Shown here: in pieces, positions 1-8,989 of the stretch | Numbering within the stretch: the first letter of the stretch is position 1 | Layout: the number at the start of each line of letters is the position of its first letter | DNA from: Flavobacterium sp. J27 | Lineage (GTDB): Bacteria > Bacteroidota > Bacteroidia > Flavobacteriales > Flavobacteriaceae | NCBI RefSeq assembly: GCF_004303025.1 | Contig: NZ_PJQW01000004.1 | Span: 255,183-319,182, forward strand | Direction: 5' to 3' | DNA: 64,000 nt | Made by a program: the position numbers and the translations under genes | The notes under the pieces: model-generated | What the model was told of the DNA's origin: nothing | What the model saw: only the letters and a program-made list of their open reading frames with translations | Databases searched by the model: none

Positions 1-2
1 CA

Positions 3-1826
3 TTTATGTCTGGTCCAGTTGGAACGTTCTATCGTCAGTTTTCAATCACAATGGCCAGTTCTATTGTTATTTCTGCAATTATTGCATTAACATTAACACC
101 TGTTTTGTGTGCGATGTTGCTTAAAAATAATCATGGTAAAGAAAAGAAAAAGAATATTCTAACAAAATCATTAGACAAATTTAATAGTGTTTTTGATAAA
201 CTTACTGGTAAGTATGTTGGATTATTAAAATCGATTGTTAGTAGAAGATGGTTAACATTCTTTGTTTTAATTGCATTTTGTGCAGGTACTTTCTTTGTTA
301 ATAAAATTCTTCCATCTGGATTTATTCCAAGTGAAGATCAAGGAACTATTTATGCCATTATTCAAACACCTCCTGGTTCTACGTTAGAAACTACTAACCA
401 AGTATCTCAAAGACTTCAAAAAATATGTGAAGATGTAGAAGGAGTAGAGTCAGTATCCTCATTAGCTGGTTATGAAATTATGACTGAAGGTCGTGGTTCT
501 AATGCAGGAACTTGTTTGATCAACTTGAAACCATGGTCGGAAAGAGAGCATAAGGTGACTGAGATTATGGAAGAGTTGGAAGAAAAATCAAAAAACTTAG
601 GAGCAAAAATTGAATTCTTTGAACCACCAGCAATTCCAGGATTTGGTTCATCAGGAGGTTTTTCAATGCGTTTACTAGATAAGAGTACAACAGTTGATTA
701 TAAAGATTTTGATGAAATTAATAAAAAATTCATGGAGAATTTAGAGAAGCGTAAAGAGTTAGCAGGTCTTTTTTCATTCTTTGCGGCGAACTATCCTCAA
801 TATGAATTAGAAATTGATAACCAATTAGCCATGCAAAAAGGAGTTTCAATTGGTAAAGCAATGGAAAATTTAGATATTTTGATTGGTAGTACTTACGAAC
901 AAGGGTTTATCCGATTTGAACGTTTCTTTAAGGTATATGTTCAATCCGATCCTAAATTTAGAAGATTACCATCGGATATCTTGAATTTATATATTAAAAA
1001 TGATCATGGTGAAATGGTGCCTTATTCTGCTTTTATGAAATTGAAAAAGACACAAGGACCAAATGAGATTACACGTTTTAATATGTATAACTCAGCCGCA
1101 ATTCAAGGGTTACCTGCTAAAGGATATACAACAGCAGAAGCCATTGATGCCGTTAGAGAAGTGGCTAAAGAAACATTACCAAAAGGTTATGATATTGCTT
1201 GGGAAGGACTTTCTTATGATGAAGCCAGTAGAGGAAATGAATCAATATATATCTTTATGATTGTTTTGGTATTTGTATACTTTGTATTATCTGCTCAATA
1301 TGAAAGTTTTATCATTCCATTATCGGTTGTATTCTCATTACCTGTGGGAGTTTTTGGTACTTTCTTTTTATTAGAGCTAATGGGACTTCAAAACGATATT
1401 TATGCTCAAATTGGTTTAATCATGCTTGTTGGATTACTGGGTAAAAATGCCGTGTTAATCGTTGAGTTCGCAGTACAAAAACATCATGAAGGACTAACTA
1501 TATTAGAAGCAGCTATTGAAGGGGCGAAAGTACGTTTTAGACCAATCTTGATGACCTCATTTGCTTTTATTGCAGGATTAATTCCATTAATGTTAGCTTC
1601 TGGAGCTGGAGCAATTGGAAATAGAACATTAGGTTCTGCAGCCTTAGGAGGAATGCTTTTTGGGACTATTTTCGGAGTTATTATTGTACCAGGATTATAC
1701 TTTATTTTTGGCTCATTAGCAAGTGGAAGAAAATTAATTGATGATGAAGAAGATAGCTCATTAAGTGAAGATTTTGTGCATCAGTTAGATCGTTTTCCAG
1801 AGGAAGAAGAAGAGGAAGAAGAATAA
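3..1826 (+). CDS. RND multidrug efflux pump permease (AcrB/HAE1 type), 5' end outside window
   Basis: Inner-membrane proton-driven drug exporter. The visible part is the C-terminal ~607 residues; the frame is open to the window edge, so the start lies upstream. It begins in the transmembrane segment before the second periplasmic loop (LTPVLCAMLLK), followed by the periplasmic porter and docking domain. The last membrane block carries VLSAQYESFIIPLSV and VGLLGKNAVLIVEFA, which are family hallmarks of HAE1 pumps. The tail ends in a run of eight glutamates. The outer-membrane partner follows 19 bp downstream on the same strand, so this is the end of a tripartite efflux operon; the periplasmic adaptor is expected upstream, outside the window. 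Confidence 0.95.
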   Translation, partial: FMSGPVGTFYRQFSITMASSIVISAIIALTLTPVLCAMLLKNNHGKEKKKNILTKSLDKFNSVFDKLTGKYVGLLKSIVSRRWLTFFVLIAFCAGTFFVNKILPSGFIPSEDQGTIYAIIQTPPGSTLETTNQVSQRLQKICEDVEGVESVSSLAGYEIMTEGRGSNAGTCLINLKPWSEREHKVTEIMEELEEKSKNLGAKIEFFEPPAIPGFGSSGGFSMRLLDKSTTVDYKDFDEINKKFMENLEKRKELAGLFSFFAANYPQYELEIDNQLAMQKGVSIGKAMENLDILIGSTYEQGFIRFERFFKVYVQSDPKFRRLPSDILNLYIKNDHGEMVPYSAFMKLKKTQGPNEITRFNMYNSAAIQGLPAKGYTTAEAIDAVREVAKETLPKGYDIAWEGLSYDEASRGNESIYIFMIVLVFVYFVLSAQYESFIIPLSVVFSLPVGVFGTFFLLELMGLQNDIYAQIGLIMLVGLLGKNAVLIVEFAVQKHHEGLTILEAAIEGAKVRFRPILMTSFAFIAGLIPLMLASGAGAIGNRTLGSAALGGMLFGTIFGVIIVPGLYFIFGSLASGRKLIDDEEDSSLSEDFVHQLDRFPEEEEEEEE

Positions 1827-1845
1827 AAATAAAAAAAATAGAAAT

Positions 1846-3282
1846 ATGCTTCGTAATAAGTTTTATATATACACAACAATTGTAGTTCTAATTGTTCTAA
1901 GTTTAGCAGGTTGTAATACTACTAATTTAGCAATGAAAGAGGCTAATACTAATCTCCCTGAAGGTTATACTAGTTCTCATGATACTATAAATTCAGCTAC
2001 TGTAAAATGGAAAGATTATTTTGTAGATGCGCATTTAAATAGCTTGATTGAAACCGCATTAGAAAACAATCAGGAACTGAATATTACTTTGCAAGAAATC
2101 GAAATTTCCAAAAATGAAATTAGAGCACGCAAAGGAGAATATCTTCCTTTTATCGGATTAAAAGGTGGAGCAGGTGTTGAAAAAGTAGGTCGATATACAA
2201 GTCAGGGTGCCAATGATGCAAATACTGAGATTAAACCTGGTGTAGAAACTCCTGAACCTTTGCAAGACTATATGGTAGGAGCTTATGCTACTTGGGAAAT
2301 TGACATTTGGAATAAGTTGCATAATGCAAAAAAATCGGCTATTAGTAGTTACTTAGCTACTGTAGAAGGTAAAAATTTTATGGTAACTAATTTAATTTCT
2401 GAAATTGCAAATTCATATTATGAATTGCTGGCTTTGGATAACCAATTACTTATAGTAAAAAATAATATCCAAATTCAAGAAAATGCACTTAAAATTGTGA
2501 AATTACAAAAAGAGTCTGCTCGCGCTACTGAATTAGCCGTGAAACGTTTTGAAGCGCAAGTTTTTGATACGAAAGGAATGGAATTTGAAATTTCTCAAAA
2601 GATTATAGAAACGGAAAATAGAATTAATTTTTTGGTTGGTCGTTTTCCACAAAAAGTGGAAAGAAGTAACGATTCCTTTATTGATATTGTGCCAAATACA
2701 ATACATGCAGGTATTCCTTCGCAATTGTTAGAAAATAGACCAGATGTAAAACAAGCAGAACTTGAATTAGCAGCTGCTAAACTCGATATTAAAGTAGCGA
2801 AAGCGAGATTTTATCCTTCTTTAGGAATTTCAGCAGGAATAGGTTTAAGAGCCTTTGATTCTAAGTATCTTTTTACCACACCAGAATCTATGCTGTATTC
2901 TATTGCTGGAGATTTAGTAGCTCCTTTAATTAATAGAAATGCCATTAGAGCTACTTATAATACGGCCAATGCAAAGCAAATTCAAGCGGTTTATAATTAT
3001 GAAAAAACAATTTTAAATGCCTATGTAGAAGTAGCTAATCAATTAGCTAAAATTGAAAATATGAAGAGCATTTATGAATTGAAATCGAAACAAGTAGACG
3101 CCTTAAATCAGTCGGTTACTATTTCAAATGATTTGTTCAGTTCTGCAAGAGCAGATTATATGGAAGTGTTGTTAACACAACGTGATGCCTTAGAATCTAA
3201 ATTTGATTTAATAGAAGCTAAAATGCAACAGATGAACGCTATGGTAAGTATTTATCATGCATTAGGCGGAGGATGGAATTAG
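1846..3282 (+). CDS. TolC/OprM (NodT)-family outer-membrane efflux lipoprotein
   Basis: Outer-membrane channel of the tripartite RND pump. The 478-residue length is normal for the family. A lipoprotein signal ends in the lipobox LAGC with the lipidated Cys near residue 23. Two OEP repeats follow, each with long heptad-like helices; the second holds the typical phrase LLENRPDVKQAELELAAAKLDI. It sits 19 bp after the pump gene and is followed by a strong hairpin terminator, so it is the last gene of the operon. Its exact substrate cannot be read from the sequence. Confidence 0.94.
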   Translation: MLRNKFYIYTTIVVLIVLSLAGCNTTNLAMKEANTNLPEGYTSSHDTINSATVKWKDYFVDAHLNSLIETALENNQELNITLQEIEISKNEIRARKGEYLPFIGLKGGAGVEKVGRYTSQGANDANTEIKPGVETPEPLQDYMVGAYATWEIDIWNKLHNAKKSAISSYLATVEGKNFMVTNLISEIANSYYELLALDNQLLIVKNNIQIQENALKIVKLQKESARATELAVKRFEAQVFDTKGMEFEISQKIIETENRINFLVGRFPQKVERSNDSFIDIVPNTIHAGIPSQLLENRPDVKQAELELAAAKLDIKVAKARFYPSLGISAGIGLRAFDSKYLFTTPESMLYSIAGDLVAPLINRNAIRATYNTANAKQIQAVYNYEKTILNAYVEVANQLAKIENMKSIYELKSKQVDALNQSVTISNDLFSSARADYMEVLLTQRDALESKFDLIEAKMQQMNAMVSIYHALGGGWN

Positions 3283-3310
3283 TTTTAGAATAAATGTTAA
3301 TTTTTTTTTA

Positions 3311-3345
3311 AATCCTGAACTATTATGGTTCAGGATTTTTTATTT
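3311..3345 (+). terminator. Rho-independent terminator after the efflux operon
   Basis: Perfect 10-bp stem AATCCTGAAC / GTTCAGGATT (3311-3320 and 3328-3337) with a 7-nt loop, followed by a T-rich tract. It lies 28 bp after the outer-membrane channel gene. Confidence 0.9.
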
Positions 3346-3348
3346 TCA

Positions 3349-3369
3349 TACATTTGTATATACAAATGT
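3349..3369 (+). promoter_or_regulatory. Candidate promoter box overlapped by a 20-bp perfect palindrome
   Basis: ACATTTGTATATACAAATGT (3350-3369) is a perfect 20-bp palindrome. Its left arm overlaps TACATTTG (3349-3356), a match to the Bacteroidota -7 box TAnnTTTG. This is the expected arrangement for a repressor operator covering the promoter of the dioxygenase gene that starts at 3421. The regulator is not identifiable from the window. Confidence 0.55.
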
Positions 3370-3420
3370 TGTATTGTGAAAAGAGCTAATTTTATAAAAA
3401 TAATTACAGGAGGTCTTATT

Positions 3421-4254
3421 ATGTCAAATATCAATTCGTTTTATAATTGGTCTAATGGTTTATTGGAAGAGGATCAAAAAATGCCCATTTTATTTATAGG
3501 TCATGGATCACCTATGAATGCTATAGAAGACAATGAATTTTCTAAACGTTGGCAACAAATGGGAAAAGAAATACCTAAACCCAAAGCAGTGGTAGTCGTT
3601 TCGGCTCATTGGTTAACCAAAGGAACTGCTGTAACAGCAATGTTAAATCCTAAGACGATTCATGATTTTGGAGGTTTTCCACAAGCGTTATTTGATGTAC
3701 AATATCCTGCACCTGGTGATCCAAGTTTAGCCAATGAAATTCAAAATTTGGTCACAAATCCAGCGATAACATTAGATCATGAATGGGGTTTAGATCATGG
3801 TACTTGGTCAGTTGTTAAGCATATGTATCCAAATGCAGACATCCCTGTTTTACAATTAAGCATCGATTATCATAAACCAGCAAAATATCATTACGAATTG
3901 GCAAAACAATTATTGTTGCTGCGTAAAAAAGGAATATTGATTATAGGTAGTGGTAATATGGTGCACAATCTAAGAATGGTGGCTTGGAATAAATTAAATG
4001 AACCAGAATATGGTTATGATTGGGCTTTAGAAATGAACACCATTTTTAAACAAAAAATTAGTACAGGAAATCATATGGATTTAGTGGCTTATGAAAAATT
4101 GCACAAAGCTGCTAATTTAGCTATACCTACACCAGATCATTATTATCCTTTATTGTATATTCTAGCGTTACAAACAGCTAATGACGATGTTACTTTTTTT
4201 AACGATAAAGCGGTAGGTGGTTCTTTAACAATGACTTCCGTGAAAATTGGTTAG
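3421..4254 (+). CDS. DODA-type extradiol aromatic ring-opening dioxygenase (YgiD-like)
   Basis: Predicted cytosolic metal-dependent LigB-superfamily dioxygenase, related to E. coli YgiD (4,5-DOPA extradiol dioxygenase); the natural substrate is unknown. The 277 residues match the family length. Candidate metal ligands are His in GHGSPMNAIED, in SAHW and in HDFGGFP, and the conserved block HEWGLDHGTWS is present. The reading frame is open from 3325, but that region holds the upstream terminator hairpin and the promoter palindrome. The ATG at 3421 has a strong AGGAGGT sequence 7 nt upstream and is taken as the start. Confidence 0.9.
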   Translation: MSNINSFYNWSNGLLEEDQKMPILFIGHGSPMNAIEDNEFSKRWQQMGKEIPKPKAVVVVSAHWLTKGTAVTAMLNPKTIHDFGGFPQALFDVQYPAPGDPSLANEIQNLVTNPAITLDHEWGLDHGTWSVVKHMYPNADIPVLQLSIDYHKPAKYHYELAKQLLLLRKKGILIIGSGNMVHNLRMVAWNKLNEPEYGYDWALEMNTIFKQKISTGNHMDLVAYEKLHKAANLAIPTPDHYYPLLYILALQTANDDVTFFNDKAVGGSLTMTSVKIG

Positions 4255-4269
4255 ATTATATTTAAAAAA

Positions 4270-4653
4270 TTATTGTTGAGTACCAATTGCCCAATAATTT
4301 CCCGCAAAATCATAAAATGAACCTCTAACGTCTGGATCACCTTCTTTATTACTAGGTGTTTCAATAATTTGACAACCATTCTCAATTGCTTTCTGAAAGG
4401 TTTCAAACACATTTGGAACATAAACATGTAGCATAGTGGTGTTTGCTTTATAATTTTCGGTACTGTTACTAAGCATTAGGATACTATCATCAATTTGTAA
4501 TTCTATATGTGCAATAGTACCATTTTCATTGTCAAAACGTCTTAAAATAGTGGCATTAAAAATGATCTGTAATAAATCGACAAGTTGGTGAGCATTATCT
4601 GCAATTATGTATGGAGATAAGGAATTGTAATTTTCTGGTTTGTAAGAATTCAT
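4270..4653 (-). CDS. VOC/glyoxalase-superfamily protein (PhnB-like)
   Basis: Small beta-alpha-beta-beta-beta protein of 127 residues. The N-terminal pattern SPYIIADNAHQLVDLLQIIF and the C-terminal FYDFAGNYWAIGTQ are typical of PhnB-like members, which often occur in Bacteroidota as stand-alone proteins of unknown substrate. The classical metal-binding His/Glu pattern of true glyoxalases is not clear, so no enzymatic reaction is assigned. It converges with the dioxygenase gene, with a 15-bp gap. Confidence 0.8.
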   Translation of the reverse strand: MNSYKPENYNSLSPYIIADNAHQLVDLLQIIFNATILRRFDNENGTIAHIELQIDDSILMLSNSTENYKANTTMLHVYVPNVFETFQKAIENGCQIIETPSNKEGDPDVRGSFYDFAGNYWAIGTQQ

Positions 4654-4713
4654 AATTGTTTATTTTGTTCCTATAAAGCTACCTGATTCTTATTACAAAA
4701 GCAATATTTTTTC

Positions 4714-5883
4714 TTATTCCTCGTCTTCTATGGTAAAAGGATAGTTACCAAATAAGCTAGATAATCGTTTGGTTTGATATACTTTACTAGTGTATTTATT
4801 AGATAAAGCTATCATGGTAACTGTGTCTTTTTTTAAGGTAATATAGGATGTTTTATTTCCATGCCACCATCCATTATGATAAAACATAATGGTACCATCA
4901 TCCCATTCTCTTAAACGTATACCTAAACCATAATTGTTTACCCCTTTTTTTTCGTAACTATAACCTTTATAAGCTTTTAATTTAATGTCTTTACTTAAAA
5001 AATCATCAGAATAAGTGGCTAAGTCTAATTTTAAAATATCTCTAGGTGTAGAATAGATATTTTTGTCTCCATATACACCATCTTGGTAATTAAAAGGAAT
5101 AGCTTCCCAAGTACTTTTATAATTCTTTCCGACTGTATCTTGCTGTTTTTCAATTTCAAATACAAAAGTATCTTTCATACCAAGTGGCTCAAAAAGTAAT
5201 GTTTTCATCGCTTTAGGAAATGAAAGTTTGGTAACTTTTTCAATAATTAAAGCTAATAAAGCATAATTAGTATTATTGTAACTAAACTTTGAGTTGGGTT
5301 CAAAATCTAACCCTACTTTTTTAGTATTAATTATTTTTAGTATGTCTTCATTCTTTATGGTTTTGGTTTTATCCCAAATAGTATCATTATCTGTAAAATA
5401 GAGATAATTGGGTAGACCGCTTCGATGTGTTAATAATGATTGAAGAGTTATTTCATCATAAGGAAATTCAGGATAGAAATGAGAAACTTTTGTCTCTAAC
5501 GATACTTTTTTGGCATCTATTAATCTTAAAAGAAGTGTGGCTGTCATTACTTTGCTTATGGAAGCTAAATGAATGGCAGAAGAAGCAGTAATTTTTGTTT
5601 TTTGTTCATAATTAGAGTAACCTATATATTTCTCAAATAAGATTTGACCATTTTTTGCCACTAAAAAGGAACCACTAAAATCATCTAAATTAATTTTACT
5701 GCTATAAAAATGGGCAATTTCTTTTGTTTTTTGCTCAGCATATGTTTGATCTAATGGCTTAAAATGGAGAAGAGATAATGTATCTTTATGTATGTCGTCT
5801 TTTTTTGCAATAATAAGTTTGTTCTTTTCTTTGCAGGAAGAAAAGAAAACGATTACAATAAAAAAAAGAAATCTATAATTCAT
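4714..5883 (-). CDS. Serine hydrolase of the class C beta-lactamase/PBP-like family, lipoprotein
   Basis: Predicted periplasm-facing lipoprotein hydrolase of 389 residues. The signal segment ends in FFSSC. The serine-hydrolase triad motifs are in order: SxxK in LASISKVM, YxN in FSYNNTN, and HxG in YHNGW. Family members include esterases, D-amino-acid peptidases and beta-lactamases; sequence alone does not separate them. Its start overlaps the 3' end of the PH-domain gene by 11 bp, so the two are probably co-transcribed with the upstream peptidase. Confidence 0.88.
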   Translation of the reverse strand: MNYRFLFFIVIVFFSSCKEKNKLIIAKKDDIHKDTLSLLHFKPLDQTYAEQKTKEIAHFYSSKINLDDFSGSFLVAKNGQILFEKYIGYSNYEQKTKITASSAIHLASISKVMTATLLLRLIDAKKVSLETKVSHFYPEFPYDEITLQSLLTHRSGLPNYLYFTDNDTIWDKTKTIKNEDILKIINTKKVGLDFEPNSKFSYNNTNYALLALIIEKVTKLSFPKAMKTLLFEPLGMKDTFVFEIEKQQDTVGKNYKSTWEAIPFNYQDGVYGDKNIYSTPRDILKLDLATYSDDFLSKDIKLKAYKGYSYEKKGVNNYGLGIRLREWDDGTIMFYHNGWWHGNKTSYITLKKDTVTMIALSNKYTSKVYQTKRLSSLFGNYPFTIEDEE

Positions 5884-6319
5884 CTTTTTTGGGGATTATT
5901 TTAATATTACTATTGATGCGTAATAAAATGTCTATAAATTCATTTTCACTTTCAGGAGAAATATAAACTTCATCATAATAGTTATAGGTAACTATTAATC
6001 CTTCATGGCTTAATGCTAGTTTCAAAGTTACAGGAACAATAATGCCTTTGTGATATTCAATTTTATTAATTTTTTCAATGGCAATATTTTTCTGAAACGG
6101 ACCAGATTTGCAATATAAATGTGTTTTGTCTATTCTGTATTCTGTATCAAATAAAATCCAAGCTAAAAAGAATAACGCAGCTAGATTTATAGAAACTACA
6201 ATTATAAACGATGTTAAATCATTACTGTTAAAAATAGGAATTGTAGCTAAAATGATGATTATAAATACAAAAGCAAAGATAACTTTATTAGCGTTACTAA
6301 TGCATGATTTGTAAATCAT
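5873..6319 (-). CDS. Bacterial PH-domain membrane protein
   Basis: 148 residues: two N-terminal transmembrane helices (about residues 12-30 and 36-57), then a small beta-rich domain beginning DTEYRIDKTHLYCKSGPF. This layout fits the bacterial PH-like families often placed after two membrane helices. The function is unknown; such domains are thought to bind ligands or partner proteins at the membrane. Its ATG follows the stop of the C1 peptidase by one base, and its end overlaps the serine hydrolase start, which suggests a three-gene operon. Confidence 0.7.
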   Translation of the reverse strand: MIYKSCISNANKVIFAFVFIIIILATIPIFNSNDLTSFIIVVSINLAALFFLAWILFDTEYRIDKTHLYCKSGPFQKNIAIEKINKIEYHKGIIVPVTLKLALSHEGLIVTYNYYDEVYISPESENEFIDILLRINSNIKIIPKKDEL

Positions 6320-6320
6320 A

Positions 6321-7439
6321 TTATAATCCTAAATTCTTTTTAACCTTTTTTTCAATGCCGTCTTTATGTAGTAATACAGATATTGCTTTTAGCTTTACAT
6401 AAGAAGCACTCATATATACAAAACCACCATGAGCTACTTTTGATTCATTGGTTCCCCAAGAGTTTTTAATTTTATAATAAATTGTTCCTTTTTGATCTTT
6501 TACTTTTCCTACTATGTGCATTAAATGATCGTCAGTGGTATTAAAATTTTCAAATTCTTGCTGACGATATTCTGGAGTAATTTTCTTTTCAGTAATTATT
6601 TCCGTTAATCCTTTTTTCATGTCGTTACTATTTTCTGGAATAAAAGCAACACCATTTTTAGCAGAGAAAGTCGCTTCAGAAACATCACAATCTAAAGCTA
6701 AAGTATATCCTTTTTCTAAAGCATAATCAATACTATTAATAAATTCTTCTAAAGGTAAATTATACATAGTACCATTAGAAAAATTGTCTGGAATACTTAA
6801 AATAAATGGGAGATAGTATTTTTCGTGAGTAAAAGAGGTTAAAGTAATATAATCGTGAGGGTTAATTTTTGTCATTTCTAGAAAACTTTGCGGAGTATAT
6901 TGCTTTCCTTCGTAGGTAAATTCATTAGGAATAGTTCCTAAATAGACATCAAGCACAGCATTTATAGCTGTTTTCCATTTTGATGATAATTGTTTACCCG
7001 GATTTTCTACATATGTTTTTGCCATAGCTTCCAAAACAGCTACTAATTCAGCATGGTTATGATTTTTTTCTTCTTCCGATAAACCACTATAACTCATCAC
7101 AGGAACAAGTCCGTCGGTCACAATACTATTGATAACATCATGACTTAAACCGCCTTCGCTAAATTGCGCTTTACCTTGTCTCATTATGTAGTTAAATGCT
7201 TTTTTGGGATAGGTAGTCCTTACTTGATACATTTCTGATAAATCTATTTTTTTACCCGTTAATCGGATAATTTCAGATTCTAAAAAAGAAGAAGTAGAAA
7301 AACTCCAACAAGTTCCTGTTTTATCTTGCGAAATAACAGGTAAGCATTCTAAATTGATAACCTCTTGGAATTCATAATTTTGCGCAACGCTCGATAAGAC
7401 TCCTGAAGCAAACAGAAGTCCTAAGTATAGTTTTTTCAT
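6321..7439 (-). CDS. Papain-family (C1) cysteine peptidase, PepC/bleomycin-hydrolase-like, secreted
   Basis: Secreted or periplasmic C1 peptidase of 372 residues with an N-terminal signal peptide ending near VLSSVAQ. The catalytic residues are visible: Cys44 in TGTCWSFS with the oxyanion Gln upstream (SQDK), His308 in DHLMHIVGK, and Asn326 in KNSWG. The spacing and the long insert between Cys and His match the aminopeptidase C/bleomycin hydrolase branch, although that branch is cytosolic in many bacteria. First gene of the probable operon with the PH-domain and serine-hydrolase genes. Confidence 0.92.
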   Translation of the reverse strand: MKKLYLGLLFASGVLSSVAQNYEFQEVINLECLPVISQDKTGTCWSFSTSSFLESEIIRLTGKKIDLSEMYQVRTTYPKKAFNYIMRQGKAQFSEGGLSHDVINSIVTDGLVPVMSYSGLSEEEKNHNHAELVAVLEAMAKTYVENPGKQLSSKWKTAINAVLDVYLGTIPNEFTYEGKQYTPQSFLEMTKINPHDYITLTSFTHEKYYLPFILSIPDNFSNGTMYNLPLEEFINSIDYALEKGYTLALDCDVSEATFSAKNGVAFIPENSNDMKKGLTEIITEKKITPEYRQQEFENFNTTDDHLMHIVGKVKDQKGTIYYKIKNSWGTNESKVAHGGFVYMSASYVKLKAISVLLHKDGIEKKVKKNLGL

Positions 7440-7570
7440 TATAGTATTTGTTTAGTTAGTGCAATATAATGCAAAAAATGAATTATTTTTACCTGAAATT
7501 ATATAAAATTTGACAAAAAATTAAAGTTTAACTTGAAAATTGAAATAATAATTAAAATAATACATTAACA

Positions 7571-8410
7571 ATGAGTACAATAAACTGGAAAACTGCTTTA
7601 GAATTTGAAGATATTACCTATAAAAAATGTAATGGAGTAGCTCGAATTGCGTTTAATAGACCAGATGTGCGTAATGCTTTTCGTCCAAAAACTACAAAAG
7701 AATTAATTCAGGCTTTTTATGATGCTCAAGAAGATACGTCTATAGGAGTGGTTTTACTTTCTGCTGAAGGACCAAGTTCAAAGGATGGTATCTGGTCATT
7801 TTGTAGTGGTGGCGACCAAAAAGCGCGCGGTCATCAAGGTTATGTAGGTGAAGATGGATACCATCGATTGAATATTTTAGAAGTACAACGTATGATTCGT
7901 TTTATGCCCAAAGCGGTTATTTGTGTGGTTCCTGGTTGGGCTGTTGGTGGAGGACATTCTTTACATGTTGTGTGTGATTTAACATTAGCGAGTAAAGAGC
8001 ATGCTATTTTTAAGCAAACCGATGCAGATGTAACCAGTTTCGACGGTGGTTATGGTTCGGCTTATTTAGCTAAAATGGTCGGACAGAAGAAAGCGAGAGA
8101 AATCTTTTTCTTAGGAAGAAATTATTCGGCTCAAGAAGCTTTTGAAATGGGAATGGTAAATGCAGTAATTCCTCATGAAGCATTAGAAGATACAGCGTAT
8201 GAATGGGCTCAAGAAATATTAGCCAAATCACCTACATCTATTAAAATGTTAAAATTTGCCATGAATTTAACCGATGATGGCATGGTAGGACAACAAGTTT
8301 TTGCAGGCGAAGCTACTCGATTAGCGTATATGACAGATGAAGCAAAAGAAGGAAGAGATGCTTTCTTGGAAAAGCGTAAGCCAAATTTTGAAAAAAAATA
8401 CTTACCATAA
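7571..8410 (+). CDS. menB: 1,4-dihydroxy-2-naphthoyl-CoA synthase
   Basis: Cytosolic crotonase-fold enzyme that cyclises o-succinylbenzoyl-CoA to 1,4-dihydroxy-2-naphthoyl-CoA in menaquinone synthesis. The 279 residues match MenB. The signature FCSGGDQKARGHQGYVGEDG and the active-site segment DVTSFDGGYGSAYLA distinguish it from ordinary enoyl-CoA hydratases. The C-terminal block with KSPTSIKMLKFAMN is also typical. It heads a long plus-strand run that includes menA and menC, which supports the assignment. Confidence 0.97.
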   Translation: MSTINWKTALEFEDITYKKCNGVARIAFNRPDVRNAFRPKTTKELIQAFYDAQEDTSIGVVLLSAEGPSSKDGIWSFCSGGDQKARGHQGYVGEDGYHRLNILEVQRMIRFMPKAVICVVPGWAVGGGHSLHVVCDLTLASKEHAIFKQTDADVTSFDGGYGSAYLAKMVGQKKAREIFFLGRNYSAQEAFEMGMVNAVIPHEALEDTAYEWAQEILAKSPTSIKMLKFAMNLTDDGMVGQQVFAGEATRLAYMTDEAKEGRDAFLEKRKPNFEKKYLP

Positions 8411-8434
8411 CAGAAAATTTTTAAAGGATAAGAT

Positions 8435-8974
8435 TTGAAAGTTAAAAAGAAAAGCGGTTTTTCACTGTTGCTAAAAAGGAGTTTTTTAGTTGCTGTTTTG
8501 GTTTTGTCTTTTTATTACTTTTGTCCTAGGAGTGCATTGCCAGATAATGCAAAAATTGATTTGATAATTGTTTATAAATCAAAAAGGAAGTTAGTCGTAT
8601 ATTCTAAAGAAAAAATAGTAAAAACCTATTCTATTGCTTTGGGAAAAAATCCTATTGGTGATAAACAATTTGAAGGTGACTTAAAAACTCCAGAAGGAAT
8701 TTATTTTATACAAGATAAAAACCCTAATAGTGGGTATTATAAAAATTTAGGAATTTCATATCCTAATAAAAAGGATATTGAAAAAGCAAAAAAAATAGGT
8801 AAACCAGTAGGAGGTGATATAAAGATTCACGGATTGAAAAACAAAATGGGTTTTATAGGAAAGTTTCACAGATGGACTGATTGGACATTAGGATGTATTG
8901 CTCTTACAAATGATGAAGTTGAAGAACTATATAATTATGTTCCTATAGGTACAAAAATTGAAATTTTACCTTAA
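8435..8974 (+). CDS. L,D-transpeptidase-family protein (YkuD domain)
   Basis: Periplasmic peptidoglycan cross-linking or murein-remodelling enzyme family, 179 residues. One N-terminal signal or anchor helix (about residues 12-30) is followed by a YkuD domain. The catalytic motif is complete: IHGL, then 19 residues later TLGCIALTN with the nucleophile Cys. Translation starts at TTG 8435, preceded at good distance by AAAGGA; no in-frame ATG lies near. It is 24 bp after menB and 15 bp before the PH-domain gene, so it is likely part of the same transcript, without an obvious link to quinone synthesis. Confidence 0.88.
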   Translation: MKVKKKSGFSLLLKRSFLVAVLVLSFYYFCPRSALPDNAKIDLIIVYKSKRKLVVYSKEKIVKTYSIALGKNPIGDKQFEGDLKTPEGIYFIQDKNPNSGYYKNLGISYPNKKDIEKAKKIGKPVGGDIKIHGLKNKMGFIGKFHRWTDWTLGCIALTNDEVEELYNYVPIGTKIEILP

Positions 8975-8989
8975 AAATTGAAAAATAAA

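Noticed and set aside
3325..3420. N-terminal extension of the dioxygenase reading frame
   Set aside because: The stretch contains the terminator hairpin and the promoter palindrome; a strong AGGAGGT precedes the ATG at 3421.
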